DNA of 64,000 nucleotides from contig NZ_JAFLVX010000009.1 of assembly GCF_017316185.1 (NCBI RefSeq), forward strand, positions 62,001 through 126,000. The letters run 5' to 3'. A program made the translations under genes and the position numbers. Positions 17,671 through 26,192 of the stretch are shown here, one piece after another; within the stretch, counting starts at the first letter, position 1; each line of letters opens with the position of its first letter. The stretch is from Candidatus Vagococcus giribetii (GTDB lineage: Bacteria > Bacillota > Bacilli > Lactobacillales > Vagococcaceae). Under the pieces are notes generated by a model. It saw only the letters and a program-made list of their open reading frames with translations. It did no database searches and had not been told where the DNA came from.

Positions 17671-17907
17671 AAAAAAAGCCCTATAAAAGCTCAAATAAAG
17701 CTTTTATAGGACGTTGATTTTAACGTGGTACCACCTATTTTTATGCTAGAAATCCTAGCATCTCTACCTCATGATAACGGGCTGATCCCGGCTATATTAG
17801 CAAAACTCGGAGCTAAGTTCAGACGTCTTTCTTTATGTATTTTCACCAACCATACACTCTCTAAAAAAGTTTCTATCTTACTACTTCTCGTCATCGTCCT
17901 TTATATT
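17671..17907 (-). promoter_or_regulatory. T-box leader of leuS (tRNA-Leu sensing)
   Basis: The leader contains an AGAGAG element, a GGTTGGTG segment and a GAACTT stretch near the end of stem I. The specifier triplet in this alignment is CTT (Leu), at 17815-17817. The T-box core AGGTGGTACCACGTT is at 17722-17736. The terminator stem follows at 17680-17710 (arms CCTATAAAAGCT and AGCTTTTATAGG), then seven T. Uncharged tRNA-Leu should favour the antiterminator. Class and target are certain; the specifier call rests on manual alignment. Confidence 0.93.
17680..17710 (-). terminator. Conditional terminator of the leuS T-box
   Basis: A perfect 12-bp stem with a 7-base loop and a T-run lies between the T-box and the leuS ribosome binding site. 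It is the attenuator half of the riboswitch. Confidence 0.9.
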
Positions 17908-17913
17908 AAGCTC

Positions 17914-17942
17914 ATAATAACAGAATCAAATTGACTTTTCAA
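17914..17942 (-). promoter_or_regulatory. leuS promoter
   Basis: On the minus strand TTGAAA (17937-17942) and TATTAT (17914-17919) are separated by 17 bp, with TG one base before the -10. Transcription would begin just before the T-box stem I. Confidence 0.7.
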
Positions 17943-17965
17943 CTACAGCACTTACTCAGTGTTTG

Positions 17966-20923
17966 TTAACCTACTCTTAATGTCTGTCCTGTGTAAATGA
18001 TGTCTCCTGCTAGTCGATTCCATTGTTTAATTTGTTTCACACTCACACCATATTTAGTCGACAAGCCCCATAATGAATCCCCTGAAGCGACTTTATGGCG
18101 TTTGTTACTTGCTGTTTGTGGTTTTGCTTGTGTCTTACTTGTACTTGAACCAGGAATTTTAAGGGTTTGACCCACATAAATCATATCTCCTGATAACCCG
18201 TTAGCTCGTTTTAAATCAGTTACAGACACGTTATGCATCAAGGATACTTTGTAAAGAGAATCCCCTGATTTTACCGTATAAGTGCTAGCTGTTTTATTCA
18301 CTGTTTGTTGGGTAACAGGTTGGTTTGTTGATGCACTTGATCCACCTGATATAACTAATTGCTGACCAATGTAAATCATGTCACTCTTCAAGTTATTTTT
18401 TTTCTTGATATCAGTCACACTCACACCATAACGCAGACTAATACCATAAAGCGTGTCGCCACTTCTCACTGTATGAGTTTTACTTGATGTTGAAGTATTA
18501 GGTTTGTTTTGAGTTTGAGTCGTGTTACTTTGAGAACCACCAACTTTCAGCTGTTGTCCTACGTAAATCACATCACTCTTCAAGTTATTCCATTGTTTCA
18601 ATTGAGCCACACTTACACCATATTTAGAACCAATACCTGATAATGTATCTCCACTTTTTACGGTGTGTTTACTTGTATTTGTACTAACTGGTGGTTTTGG
18701 TTGCTGTGGTTTTGGTGTTTGAGGAGTCGATGTGCCTCCCTTAACAGATAACTTTTGACCCACATAAATCGTATCGCTCTTCAAGTTATTCCATTGTTTA
18801 ATTTGTGCCACACTTACACCATATTTAGTTGCAATACCGTATAAAGTATCACCACTTTTTACTGTATGGGTTTGACTTGTTGTGACTGGTGGTTTTGGTT
18901 GCGGTTTAGGCTTACTTGTATTATTAGATGAGCCTCCTTTAACCACTAACGTTTGACCCACATAAATCATGTCACTCTTCAAGTTATTCCATTGTTTAAT
19001 TTGTGCCACACTTACACCGTATTTAGTTGCAATACCATATAAAGTATCGCCACTTTTTACTGTGTGCTTACTTGTATTAGTTGCAGGCTTGTCTGTATTT
19101 GGTTTACTTGGTTCTTTATCTGTTGTAACAGGTGGCTTAACTGCGTTACCTGATACTTTAAGCGTTTGTCCCACGTAAATCATATCACTCTTCAAGTTGT
19201 TCCATTGTTTCAACTGACTAACAGTAACACCATATTTTCTTGAAATACCTGAAAGTGTGTCCCCACTAACAACCTGATGTGTTTTAGCATTCCCTACATT
19301 TTGGTTGTTGTTTGAATTATTATTGTTGTTACTATTATTGTTATTTGAGTTGTTATTGTTTGAACCACCACTACCTGGTGTGTCGTATTGAGTCAGGTTG
19401 TGTGCCACAATTAAGTTATTCAACTTATTATTGTAGTTTGGATCTGTTGCATAACGGCCTGTTAACCAACGTGTCGCATCTTGGTAACTGTTTGTATTTG
19501 ACTTCCAAGAACCAGCATAAAAGTAATTTCCTGGTGAAAAAGAAGTTGTTTTTAACACACGTGCGTTGTCTTCAAAAGACTCACGATAAGATGGGTATTT
19601 TCTAAATTGCGCATTGATAATAACGTTTTGTCCGTTAAAATGCTCCCATGTTTGCATCGTCACAGATTGACCATTGTAAGCTCCCTTAATCCCAAATAAA
19701 TTATGGTTTGGTGGTGATGACAATGTACTTGAACCATAGCCACTTTCTAAAATAGCTTGAGCAATCATAACTGATGCGTATAAGTCATTTTTTCCTGCTA
19801 CTTGTTGTGCGTGATAAGCTGTGTCTTCAATAAACTGAGCTTGTGGTGTTGCTGCTCTCAAAGTACGAGGACCCATCATAGGCGCAGGGGCACTTAGACT
19901 TCTTGGACTAGCCATCACTTTTTTAGGTGCTGCTACTTGTTTAACAAGCTCTTTAACGACTTCTTTTTTAGGTGTTGAGCTTTCTTTTGTTACTTCTTTA
20001 GACTCTGATGTACTAGTTGATTCTGTTTTTTCTTTAGTCGTAGACTCTGTTGTTTCAGTAGAACTTTCTTTTGATTCTTCCTTAGTTGAATCTGAACTTG
20101 ATGTACTTTCAGTTGTCTCTTCTGTACTTGAGTCATTTGTTGTACTTGTTTCTGAGCTTTCTTCACTGTTAGTTGTTGTTTCTGATTCTTTTGACGTATC
20201 AGAAGATGAATCTTGAATAGTCTCTTCTGTTTCAGAAGGTTTTGTTTCTGAACTTTCTGTTGACTCTAACTCTTTATCACTTGAAGTTGTTTCTTCTGTT
20301 TCAGTGACTGTTTCTTCTGAAGTTGCTTGCTCTTCTTCAACAACGGTCTCTTCTGTCTCTACTTGGCGTTCTGCTGTCACTGTTTGAGACAACATACTTT
20401 CTCCAATAGAAACGGTCATAATTTGTTCTGTTAAATCGAATTTTTTTAATGAGGCTGGTAATTGTAATTTAGCTTGAGTAAACCCTTGTCCTGTAAAACT
20501 TAATTTAACTTGGTTAAGGGTTGTATCAATCGTGTAGTGTCCGACTACATTGCCTAATTCATCTTTGATATCTTTTTTTGTCTCATCCCAATGTAGCGTC
20601 ACATTAGGTGATACTTGAATCACTGTGTCCAGATCTTCCATTCTTTGGGCATTTAAAATAAGAGCCATCTCAAATTGATTAGCTTCTTCTTTAATGTGAT
20701 TTGAATTTAGGTCAAATTGTTTTAGTGTCATGCCTGGTGTTTGTTGTTTATCTGTAGAGATTGTTTTGTCTTCTGCGGCTTCATTAGCGCTTTCTGCATA
20801 AGCTTTCACAGTAATTCCTGGAACCAGTATAGAAGATGAAATCATCATCGTTGTTCCTATCAGAGAAACATTTTTAAGAACTGGTTGTTTCGTTAATAAA
20901 TTGCTTGTTTCCTTCTTTTTCAT
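17966..20923 (-). CDS. Secreted GH73 N-acetylglucosaminidase (autolysin) with seven LysM domains
   Basis: A 985-residue secreted peptidoglycan hydrolase resembling enterococcal AtlA. A signal peptide covers about residues 1-42 (ending VKAYAES). A Ser/Thr/Glu-rich low-complexity region follows (about 190-320). The GH73 glucosaminidase domain spans about 358-515, with the catalytic Glu in [11 protein letters not shown] (about residue 390). A poly-Asn/Ser linker precedes seven LysM modules (about 548-985) of the H-x-V-x-S-G-D-T-L type, separated by Pro/Thr/Lys linkers. LysM domains bind GlcNAc-containing glycans and keep the enzyme on the wall; the hydrolase probably acts in daughter-cell separation. 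The central LysM copies are nearly identical. An AGGGTGG precedes the ATG. No LPXTG signal, so retention is non-covalent. Confidence 0.95.
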   Translation of the reverse strand: MKKKETSNLLTKQPVLKNVSLIGTTMMISSSILVPGITVKAYAESANEAAEDKTISTDKQQTPGMTLKQFDLNSNHIKEEANQFEMALILNAQRMEDLDTVIQVSPNVTLHWDETKKDIKDELGNVVGHYTIDTTLNQVKLSFTGQGFTQAKLQLPASLKKFDLTEQIMTVSIGESMLSQTVTAERQVETEETVVEEEQATSEETVTETEETTSSDKELESTESSETKPSETEETIQDSSSDTSKESETTTNSEESSETSTTNDSSTEETTESTSSSDSTKEESKESSTETTESTTKEKTESTSTSESKEVTKESSTPKKEVVKELVKQVAAPKKVMASPRSLSAPAPMMGPRTLRAATPQAQFIEDTAYHAQQVAGKNDLYASVMIAQAILESGYGSSTLSSPPNHNLFGIKGAYNGQSVTMQTWEHFNGQNVIINAQFRKYPSYRESFEDNARVLKTTSFSPGNYFYAGSWKSNTNSYQDATRWLTGRYATDPNYNNKLNNLIVAHNLTQYDTPGSGGSNNNNSNNNNSNNNNNSNNNQNVGNAKTHQVVSGDTLSGISRKYGVTVSQLKQWNNLKSDMIYVGQTLKVSGNAVKPPVTTDKEPSKPNTDKPATNTSKHTVKSGDTLYGIATKYGVSVAQIKQWNNLKSDMIYVGQTLVVKGGSSNNTSKPKPQPKPPVTTSQTHTVKSGDTLYGIATKYGVSVAQIKQWNNLKSDTIYVGQKLSVKGGTSTPQTPKPQQPKPPVSTNTSKHTVKSGDTLSGIGSKYGVSVAQLKQWNNLKSDVIYVGQQLKVGGSQSNTTQTQNKPNTSTSSKTHTVRSGDTLYGISLRYGVSVTDIKKKNNLKSDMIYIGQQLVISGGSSASTNQPVTQQTVNKTASTYTVKSGDSLYKVSLMHNVSVTDLKRANGLSGDMIYVGQTLKIPGSSTSKTQAKPQTASNKRHKVASGDSLWGLSTKYGVSVKQIKQWNRLAGDIIYTGQTLRVG

Positions 20924-21207
20924 TTATACTTCCACCCTTTGTTCAGTTTTAACTGATAACTCACTTATTTATGTTAATTTTTCGTATAGTCTACTTTTAT
21001 TAAATCATCTTAAGATACAGAATTCAAGGGAGATAGGCTACTATTAATAATTTGTAATCTCTACGACACATTAAATTAAAATACGTCAGTTCTTTTATTA
21101 TTTTATCTGCTCATACTTTAGCCCGATTTTGGTCTAAACCTCTTGTTATCAAGCATTATAGACGGTATATTAACATTAATAATACGGAAATAAGAAGGGA
21201 TTCTATC
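20924..21207. other. Divergent intergenic region between the autolysin and DUF1700 genes
   Basis: A 284-bp AT-rich spacer. The rightward promoter is at 21143-21171 (TTGTTA, 17 bp, TATATT). On the leftward side no strong hexamer pair was found. No palindrome or small gene was seen. Confidence 0.5.
21143..21171 (+). promoter_or_regulatory. Promoter of the DUF1700-DUF4097 operon
   Basis: TTGTTA (21143-21148) and TATATT (21166-21171) are separated by exactly 17 bp, with the start codon 36 bases downstream. Confidence 0.65.
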
Positions 21208-21840
21208 ATGAATAAAGAGCATTTTTTAATTGAATTAAAACTGCACTTGCGTCAACTTTCCCTAGTAGATCAACAAGCTATTTTGACAAAATACGATGAT
21301 CTATTCACTGAAAAAATGGCACAAGGCTTAACTGAATATCAAATCACTAAAGAACTAGACTCACCAAAAGAAATTGCCGTGGCTATTTTAAATGAGTTCA
21401 ACTTAGAATTAGTAGATGCCCCTAAAGAAAATAATGACTGGGTAGAAATGACTGAAAAAGGCAATCCTCATCCCTATTTTGAGGAAAAAAAGAGCTATCA
21501 AGAACCAAGCTCAGGCTTTATTCGTTTCTTTCAAGTCGCTGGCATTATTTGCCTCAACCTCTTCTTCATGTTTTGGCTAATTTTTAGCTGGGCAATTGGT
21601 TTATTCGTTGGATGGGTTGTTAGCTTATCCTTTATCTTCAGTCCTATTCTAGGCGCATTTAGTTTAATGAGCTTAACAACTTCTTACGGGTTCTTCCAAT
21701 TGTTTATTTCCTTACTTCTTTGCGGGATTGGTTTAATCGGCTTACTCATCATGACACCATTTTCTAAGGTATCTCTAAAACTTTTAGGAGTTTACACTAA
21801 ATGGAACATTCAAGTCTTGAGAGGAGAACGTGCCCTATGA
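21208..21840 (+). CDS. DUF1700 (HAAS domain) membrane protein
   Basis: A 210-residue protein. The N-terminal soluble helical region (residues 1-70; ELKLHLRQLSLVDQQAILTK and a KELDSPKEIAVAIL segment) is typical of DUF1700/HAAS proteins. The C-terminal half has about three to four hydrophobic helices (about 105-190). Such proteins usually sit between a PadR regulator and a DUF4097 protein. Here the DUF4097 gene follows with a 4-bp ATGA overlap, but no PadR gene precedes. They are thought to act in envelope-stress or membrane-associated signalling; no enzymatic motif is visible. An AAGAAGGG ribosome binding site supports the ATG. Confidence 0.82.
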   Translation: MNKEHFLIELKLHLRQLSLVDQQAILTKYDDLFTEKMAQGLTEYQITKELDSPKEIAVAILNEFNLELVDAPKENNDWVEMTEKGNPHPYFEEKKSYQEPSSGFIRFFQVAGIICLNLFFMFWLIFSWAIGLFVGWVVSLSFIFSPILGAFSLMSLTTSYGFFQLFISLLLCGIGLIGLLIMTPFSKVSLKLLGVYTKWNIQVLRGERAL

Positions 21841-22886
21841 AAAAACGAACTTGGTTCATTTTAATCCTTGCGATTGCTTTAATTGTCACAGGGGCAACGG
21901 GTAGTATTTTTTACTTTCAACGTCTAGAAGCTGAACGAGCAAAAAGCGATATTAACAAGAAATTTAAATACGATAATTCAGAAGAACTTGTTTTAAATGT
22001 TAAAAACCGAGCAACTCTTTACTTAAGTACTTCTGAGGACGATTATGTTCACATGAAAAAACAAGGACTAAGTTATGGCAGTACTAAAAATGACGAGACA
22101 ACTTGGGATATTCAAAAATCAGGTAACCAAACAGTGGTGACCATTGATAACAAAAACATGCAACAACGCTTGCAGCCAACTGTCTTTAGTTTTGGCGATA
22201 TCTATGATGATAGTATTTCTTTAAGCTTGCCTGAAAACTATAAAAAAATCACGATTAAAGGAAATAGTCTAGATATTAATTCTTACGATTTATCTCTTTC
22301 AAAACTTGATATTACAACAAAACACGGTAATATTAGTGCCGATAATTTAACAACTGAAGAACTCAACGTTGATACTACTCACGGAGATGTTTACTTTAAC
22401 GGTGGTAAGGTTGAAAAAGGATTAAACATTAACGCCAATAGTGGAGATGTTACTTTAGAAGACACTTCCTTCTCTGATTTATCAGCTAATCTGAAGAATG
22501 GTGATATTTTAACTGCAAATACTAAAGGAAATATGAGTATTACAAACAACTCTGGTAATACTGATATCAACCACACAAAAGGAAAAGTCACAGTCGATAA
22601 TAAAAGCAGCGATATTGTTTTTCACTCCAATCAAGTGAACTACGACGTGGATCTAGCAACGACTCACGGAAATATCCTGATTGAGATTGATGACACTTCT
22701 TATGAGCGAAATAAAGTCGATTTCCAAACAGGTTACGGCGCTATTTCAATATTTAATGAAAATTTATCATCTGAATCAACTTTCTCTAGAGATAAAGGAA
22801 AAAATAGCATCAAAGCCGTCTCTAAAAACGGTGATATTGTTGTGAATAAGCTAGATAAAGACGACACTGAGTACGGTGCGCATTAA
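21837..22886 (+). CDS. DUF4097 beta-helix-like membrane-anchored protein
   Basis: A 349-residue protein with one N-terminal membrane anchor (residues 5-24) and an extracellular beta-strand-repeat region. Short repeating units such as THGNISADNLTTEELNVDTT and NSGDVTLEDTSF recur, with the G-[DN]-[IV] turns of DUF4097. The frame is open 12 codons upstream, but the ATG at 21837 overlaps the previous stop (ATGA) and has GAGAGGAG upstream, so translational coupling is likely. It probably works with the DUF1700 partner at the membrane; the function of the pair is not established. Confidence 0.85.
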   Translation: MKKRTWFILILAIALIVTGATGSIFYFQRLEAERAKSDINKKFKYDNSEELVLNVKNRATLYLSTSEDDYVHMKKQGLSYGSTKNDETTWDIQKSGNQTVVTIDNKNMQQRLQPTVFSFGDIYDDSISLSLPENYKKITIKGNSLDINSYDLSLSKLDITTKHGNISADNLTTEELNVDTTHGDVYFNGGKVEKGLNINANSGDVTLEDTSFSDLSANLKNGDILTANTKGNMSITNNSGNTDINHTKGKVTVDNKSSDIVFHSNQVNYDVDLATTHGNILIEIDDTSYERNKVDFQTGYGAISIFNENLSSESTFSRDKGKNSIKAVSKNGDIVVNKLDKDDTEYGAH

Positions 22887-22894
22887 AATCATGT

Positions 22895-22900
22895 TATAAT
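22895..22900 (+). promoter_or_regulatory. Candidate extended -10 upstream of the PAP2 gene
   Basis: TG-T-TATAAT is a perfect extended -10, but no clear -35 lies 17 bp upstream. The terminator hairpin begins three bases later, so any transcript from here would carry it in its 5' leader. Confidence 0.35.
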
Positions 22901-22902
22901 AC

Positions 22903-22927
22903 AATAGGCCCTTTATCAGGGCCTATT
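22903..22927 (+). terminator. Terminator after the DUF4097 gene
   Basis: The arms AATAGGCCC and GGGCCTATT form a perfect 9-bp stem over a 7-base loop, followed by TTATTTTTC. It is GC-richer than its surroundings. Confidence 0.75.
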
Positions 22928-22952
22928 TATTTTTCAAATACGGAGGTTTTTT

Positions 22953-23591
22953 ATGACTAAAAACAAATTTTCTTGCTATTTAATAGCAGGTATCAGCTTA
23001 CTTCTATTTTCAATTATCGCAACATGTGTGGTTATTGATGAGAACTTATTAAAAAGTATTGATCAACCCATTATTCAACTTGTTCGCGGGACTTTAACTG
23101 ATGGAAAAACTATTTTCTTTAAAACAATGACTAAATTTGGAGACACTTCAACAGTGGTTCTATTAACTGTTGGTCTAGCAGCTGTGCTTTACTTTGCTAA
23201 ACAAAAAGTCAGTGCTATCTGGCTAGTTATCAACTCAGCTATTATTCAAGGAGCTGGTAACACAGCTCTAAAATTTATTTTCAACCGTCCAAGACCTGCT
23301 GGTGAGCATTTAGTAAGTGCTGGTGGCACTAGTTTTCCAAGTGGGCATTCTATGGGAAGTATGTTATTATATGGTACTTTGATTATACTGTTACCAAAAT
23401 TTATTAAAAATAAACCACTTTGCTTAAGTCTTCAAATTTTACTTGGCCTTCTGATTTTATCTGTTGGCACTAGTCGAATTTATTTAGGGGTACACTACCC
23501 AACTGACGTGATTGGTGGTTTCTTAATGGGGATTGCTTGGCTAAGTTTCTCATTTCCTCATTTTAAAAAATACGATGAATTAGCACATTAA
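22953..23591 (+). CDS. PAP2-family membrane phosphatase
   Basis: A 212-residue integral membrane lipid phosphatase with about six helices. The three PAP2 motifs are present: KFIFNRPRP (about residue 107), FPSGHS (about 128, catalytic His) and SRIYLGVHYPTD (about 174, nucleophilic His and Asp). Relatives act on undecaprenyl pyrophosphate, phosphatidylglycerophosphate or phosphatidic acid on the outer membrane face. Recycling of undecaprenyl pyrophosphate is plausible but not shown by sequence. CGGAGG lies eight bases before the ATG. The radical SAM gene follows 15 bases later. Confidence 0.92.
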   Translation: MTKNKFSCYLIAGISLLLFSIIATCVVIDENLLKSIDQPIIQLVRGTLTDGKTIFFKTMTKFGDTSTVVLLTVGLAAVLYFAKQKVSAIWLVINSAIIQGAGNTALKFIFNRPRPAGEHLVSAGGTSFPSGHSMGSMLLYGTLIILLPKFIKNKPLCLSLQILLGLLILSVGTSRIYLGVHYPTDVIGGFLMGIAWLSFSFPHFKKYDELAH

Positions 23592-23606
23592 AAGGGGATC
23601 GTTGCT

Positions 23607-24572
23607 ATGTTTACATTCAACAAAGGAGATAATAAGCGTTACTATACTTGGAATGACGCTTTAAGAGAACAATTTGATGAAAAGATTTTTAAAGTGCCCA
23701 TTGATGGTGGCTTTGATTGTCCAAACCGTGACGGAACAGTCGCCCATGGCGGTTGTACGTTTTGTAGTGTATCAGGATCTGGTGACATGATTGTTGCCCC
23801 TAGTGATCCTCTACCGATTCAATTTCGCAAAGAAGTGGATCAAATGCATCAAAAATGGCCTTCTACAAATCAATACATCGTCTATTTCCAAAACTTTACT
23901 AATACCCATGCACCAATTGATGTTATTAAACACCGCTTTGAGCAAGTGATTAATGAAAAAGGTGTGGTTGGTTTATCCATTGGTACTAGACCTGATTGTT
24001 TGCCAGATGAAGTAGTTGAGTATTTAGCTGAGTTGAATGAACGCCTCTATCTGTGGGTGGAACTTGGTCTTCAAACCACTTATGAATCAACAAGTGCTTT
24101 AATTAATCGCGCTCATGATTACCAAACCTACCTTGATGGTGTTGCTAAATTAAGAAAACACAATATTAATGTGTGTACCCATCTTATTAATGGGCTACCT
24201 GGTGAGACTTACGAAATGATGATGGAAAATGTTAGACGCACGGTCACAGATTCGGACATACAAGGTATTAAACTTCATTTGCTTCACTTGATGACGAATA
24301 CGCGTATGGAAAAAGATTACTTAGCTGGTCGCTTAGAGTTATTAACCCAAGAAGATTATACGAAGATTATTTGCGATCAATTGGAAATTATTCCTGCTAA
24401 TATTATTATCCACCGATTGACTGGTGACGCTCCACGAGACACCATTATTGGACCTATGTGGAGTCTAAAAAAATGGGAAGTGCTTAATGGCTTTGATACA
24501 GAATTAGCTCGCCGTGGCACCTATCAAGGCATTTATGCTCATGACAAAAAAGGAGTGACTCTTAATGCTTAA
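23607..24572 (+). CDS. ytqA: TIGR01212-family radical SAM protein (YtqA)
   Basis: A 321-residue radical SAM protein. The cluster-binding cysteines lie in CPNRDGTVAHGGCTFC (about residues 40-55), where the first Cys is followed by the longer spacing typical of the YhcC/YtqA group, not the classic CxxxCxxC. Downstream GLSIGTRPDCL and ELGLQTTYEST are conserved barrel segments shared with Elp3-type enzymes. The substrate is not established; association with a downstream SAM methyltransferase suggests RNA modification. An AGGGGAT ribosome binding site supports the ATG. Its end overlaps the next gene by 8 bp, as in the Bacillus ytqA-ytqB pair. Confidence 0.9.
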   Translation: MFTFNKGDNKRYYTWNDALREQFDEKIFKVPIDGGFDCPNRDGTVAHGGCTFCSVSGSGDMIVAPSDPLPIQFRKEVDQMHQKWPSTNQYIVYFQNFTNTHAPIDVIKHRFEQVINEKGVVGLSIGTRPDCLPDEVVEYLAELNERLYLWVELGLQTTYESTSALINRAHDYQTYLDGVAKLRKHNINVCTHLINGLPGETYEMMMENVRRTVTDSDIQGIKLHLLHLMTNTRMEKDYLAGRLELLTQEDYTKIICDQLEIIPANIIIHRLTGDAPRDTIIGPMWSLKKWEVLNGFDTELARRGTYQGIYAHDKKGVTLNA

Positions 24573-25146
24573 AACTTCTTTACGCTATAGCCATGACTTA
24601 CTTAAAGAAGTCATTCAAGAAGGCGATACTGTTGTTGATGCTACTATGGGTAACGGAAACGACACCTTGTTTCTTGCTCAACTAGTGGGGAAATCGGGTA
24701 AAGTATACGGGTTTGATGTTCAAGAGCAAGCTTTAGTATCTACCACCAATCGTTTGACAGAACACCACTGCACAGAGCAAGTTGTGTTGCTTTTACAAGG
24801 TCACGAAACCATCAAAGAGGTGATTCCTGAGACTACCTTAATCAGTGGAGCTGTCTTTAACTTAGGCTATTTACCTAAAAGTGACAAAACGATTGTGACT
24901 CATGAAGACACCACTATTCAAGCTATTGAAGCCTTATTGCTTCGTTTAAAAGAAACTGGGCGTATTATTTTGGTGATTTATGATGGTCATGAAGAAGGCA
25001 AACAAGAAAAAAGAGAAGTTCTTTCTTTTGTTGAGAACTTGCCTCAAGAGCAATTTAGTGTCATGAACTATCAATTTATCAATCAACGTAATAATCCACC
25101 TTCATTAATTTGCATCGAGAAAAAACCACTGTCAAAGAAATCATAA
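24565..25146 (+). CDS. ytqB: SAM-dependent methyltransferase, YtqB family
   Basis: A 193-residue class I methyltransferase. The SAM-binding motif I is VVDATMGNGNDT (about residues 23-34), with an acidic residue at the end of strand 2 (YGFDVQ) and a motif IV region FNLGYLP (about 92) diagnostic of the rRNA-methylase-like YtqB group. In B. subtilis and other Firmicutes this family has been linked to tRNA methylation (mnm5U34 formation), consistent with the upstream radical SAM partner. The ATG has AAAGGAG at optimal spacing, and the gene overlaps ytqA by 8 bp, implying coupling. The stop codon lies inside the terminator stem. Confidence 0.9.
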   Translation: MLKTSLRYSHDLLKEVIQEGDTVVDATMGNGNDTLFLAQLVGKSGKVYGFDVQEQALVSTTNRLTEHHCTEQVVLLLQGHETIKEVIPETTLISGAVFNLGYLPKSDKTIVTHEDTTIQAIEALLLRLKETGRIILVIYDGHEEGKQEKREVLSFVENLPQEQFSVMNYQFINQRNNPPSLICIEKKPLSKKS

Positions 25147-25160
25147 GATTTCTGGCAGTG
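25127..25160. terminator. Bidirectional terminator between ytqB and the carboxypeptidase gene
   Basis: The stem CACTG..AAGAAATC / GATTTCT..CAGTG has a 4-base loop, eight T on the plus side and a GTTTTTT run on the minus side. It serves the convergent genes on both sides. Confidence 0.88.
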
Positions 25161-25173
25161 TTTTTTTTCATCT

Positions 25174-26070
25174 CTACAGATGATTATAAATCATTTTCGC
25201 ATCAGTCATATTAAACTGTTCTGTCGAGGGAGATCCTTTTGCTCCTGTAGTGATTAATAGAAAAATCTCACCTTTAATATCAGCTAGACTAATCAGACAT
25301 TGGCCAGCTTTTTTCGTATAGCCTGTTTTACCTCCTAATAGCTGCCCATTAGCTAGACTTAAATCAGAAGATTCTTTCAGTAGCGTACTTTCTAAGTAGT
25401 AACCTTCTGGTGTAAAAGGAGTCCCTTCTGTTTGATAAGTTGTCGTTGTCACTAGTCCTCTAAATTCTTGATTTTTTAGAGCTACTTCCATAAATAACCC
25501 CAAATCTTTAAGCGTTGACACGTGACCACTCTCATCTAAACCTGTCGCATTTTTAAAAGTCGTTTGTTTCATGCCTGTTTGCTTAGCGAAAGCATTCATC
25601 TCTGAAACAAAAGTTTCTTCACTACCAGAAACATCATTTGCCGCTGCAATAGCTGCATCTCCTCCAGATGGTAAAACAATCCCGTAAGCTAAATCTTTGA
25701 TACTTATCACATCTACACCTTTAAATCCAGATAGAGAAGCTCCTTCTCCTATCAACTCATCCACAATTCGTTGATCTAGTTGAATAGTTTTAGTTAAATC
25801 AGGTTCATTTTCTAATAGTAAATAAGCTGTAACTAATTTAGTTAGTGACGCAATACTAACTGGTTTTTGGGTATTTTTTTGAATCAATATCTCACCTCTG
25901 CTTAAGTTTTTCAAATACACACCTTGGCTATGTACTTTATCCAGAACACCTAATGTATCTGTCGTTTTAGTAGGCAGACTGATATTAAATGGCTTCTGTT
26001 TCGCCCAAACATAGTAGCCGCCAAAACTAACTAATACTAACAAAAGAATTACACTGATTAATTTTTTCAT
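25174..26070 (-). CDS. Serine-type D-alanyl-D-alanine carboxypeptidase (S11, DacA-like)
   Basis: A 298-residue penicillin-binding protein that would trim the terminal D-Ala from peptidoglycan pentapeptides outside the membrane. An N-terminal hydrophobic segment (residues 4-22) serves as anchor or signal. The active-site motifs are SLTK (Ser75, Lys78), PSGGD at the SxN position (about residue 136) and KTGYTKKAG (about 247). The third residue of the SxN triad is Gly where Asn is usual; related Lactobacillales proteins can carry SGG, so activity is plausible. It lacks the long C-terminal membrane helix of E. coli PBP5. The ATG at 26070 was chosen over an in-frame GTG nine bases upstream because GAGGTGAGGGAG then serves as ribosome binding site. 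Confidence 0.88.
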   Translation of the reverse strand: MKKLISVILLLVLVSFGGYYVWAKQKPFNISLPTKTTDTLGVLDKVHSQGVYLKNLSRGEILIQKNTQKPVSIASLTKLVTAYLLLENEPDLTKTIQLDQRIVDELIGEGASLSGFKGVDVISIKDLAYGIVLPSGGDAAIAAANDVSGSEETFVSEMNAFAKQTGMKQTTFKNATGLDESGHVSTLKDLGLFMEVALKNQEFRGLVTTTTYQTEGTPFTPEGYYLESTLLKESSDLSLANGQLLGGKTGYTKKAGQCLISLADIKGEIFLLITTGAKGSPSTEQFNMTDAKMIYNHL

Positions 26071-26160
26071 CTCCCTCACCTCACAATTAGCATATCAATT
26101 AAAAGTCATGAAATAAGTAAATTAATTCTTGTCTTTTTCTTAATTCTTGTCGAACAAAAA

Positions 26161-26186
26161 AGCGACTACTCTTTAGAATAGTCGCT
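26161..26186 (-). terminator. Terminator of the SpaA-repeat adhesin gene
   Basis: The arms AGCGACTACT and AATAGTCGCT (one wobble pair) are followed on the minus strand by TTTTTTGTT. It sits directly after the adhesin stop codon. Confidence 0.85.
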
Positions 26187-26192
26187 TCTCTC

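Noticed and set aside
17725-17934. 69-codon plus-strand open frame upstream of leuS
   Set aside because: It lies across the T-box leader on the opposite strand and has no ribosome binding site.
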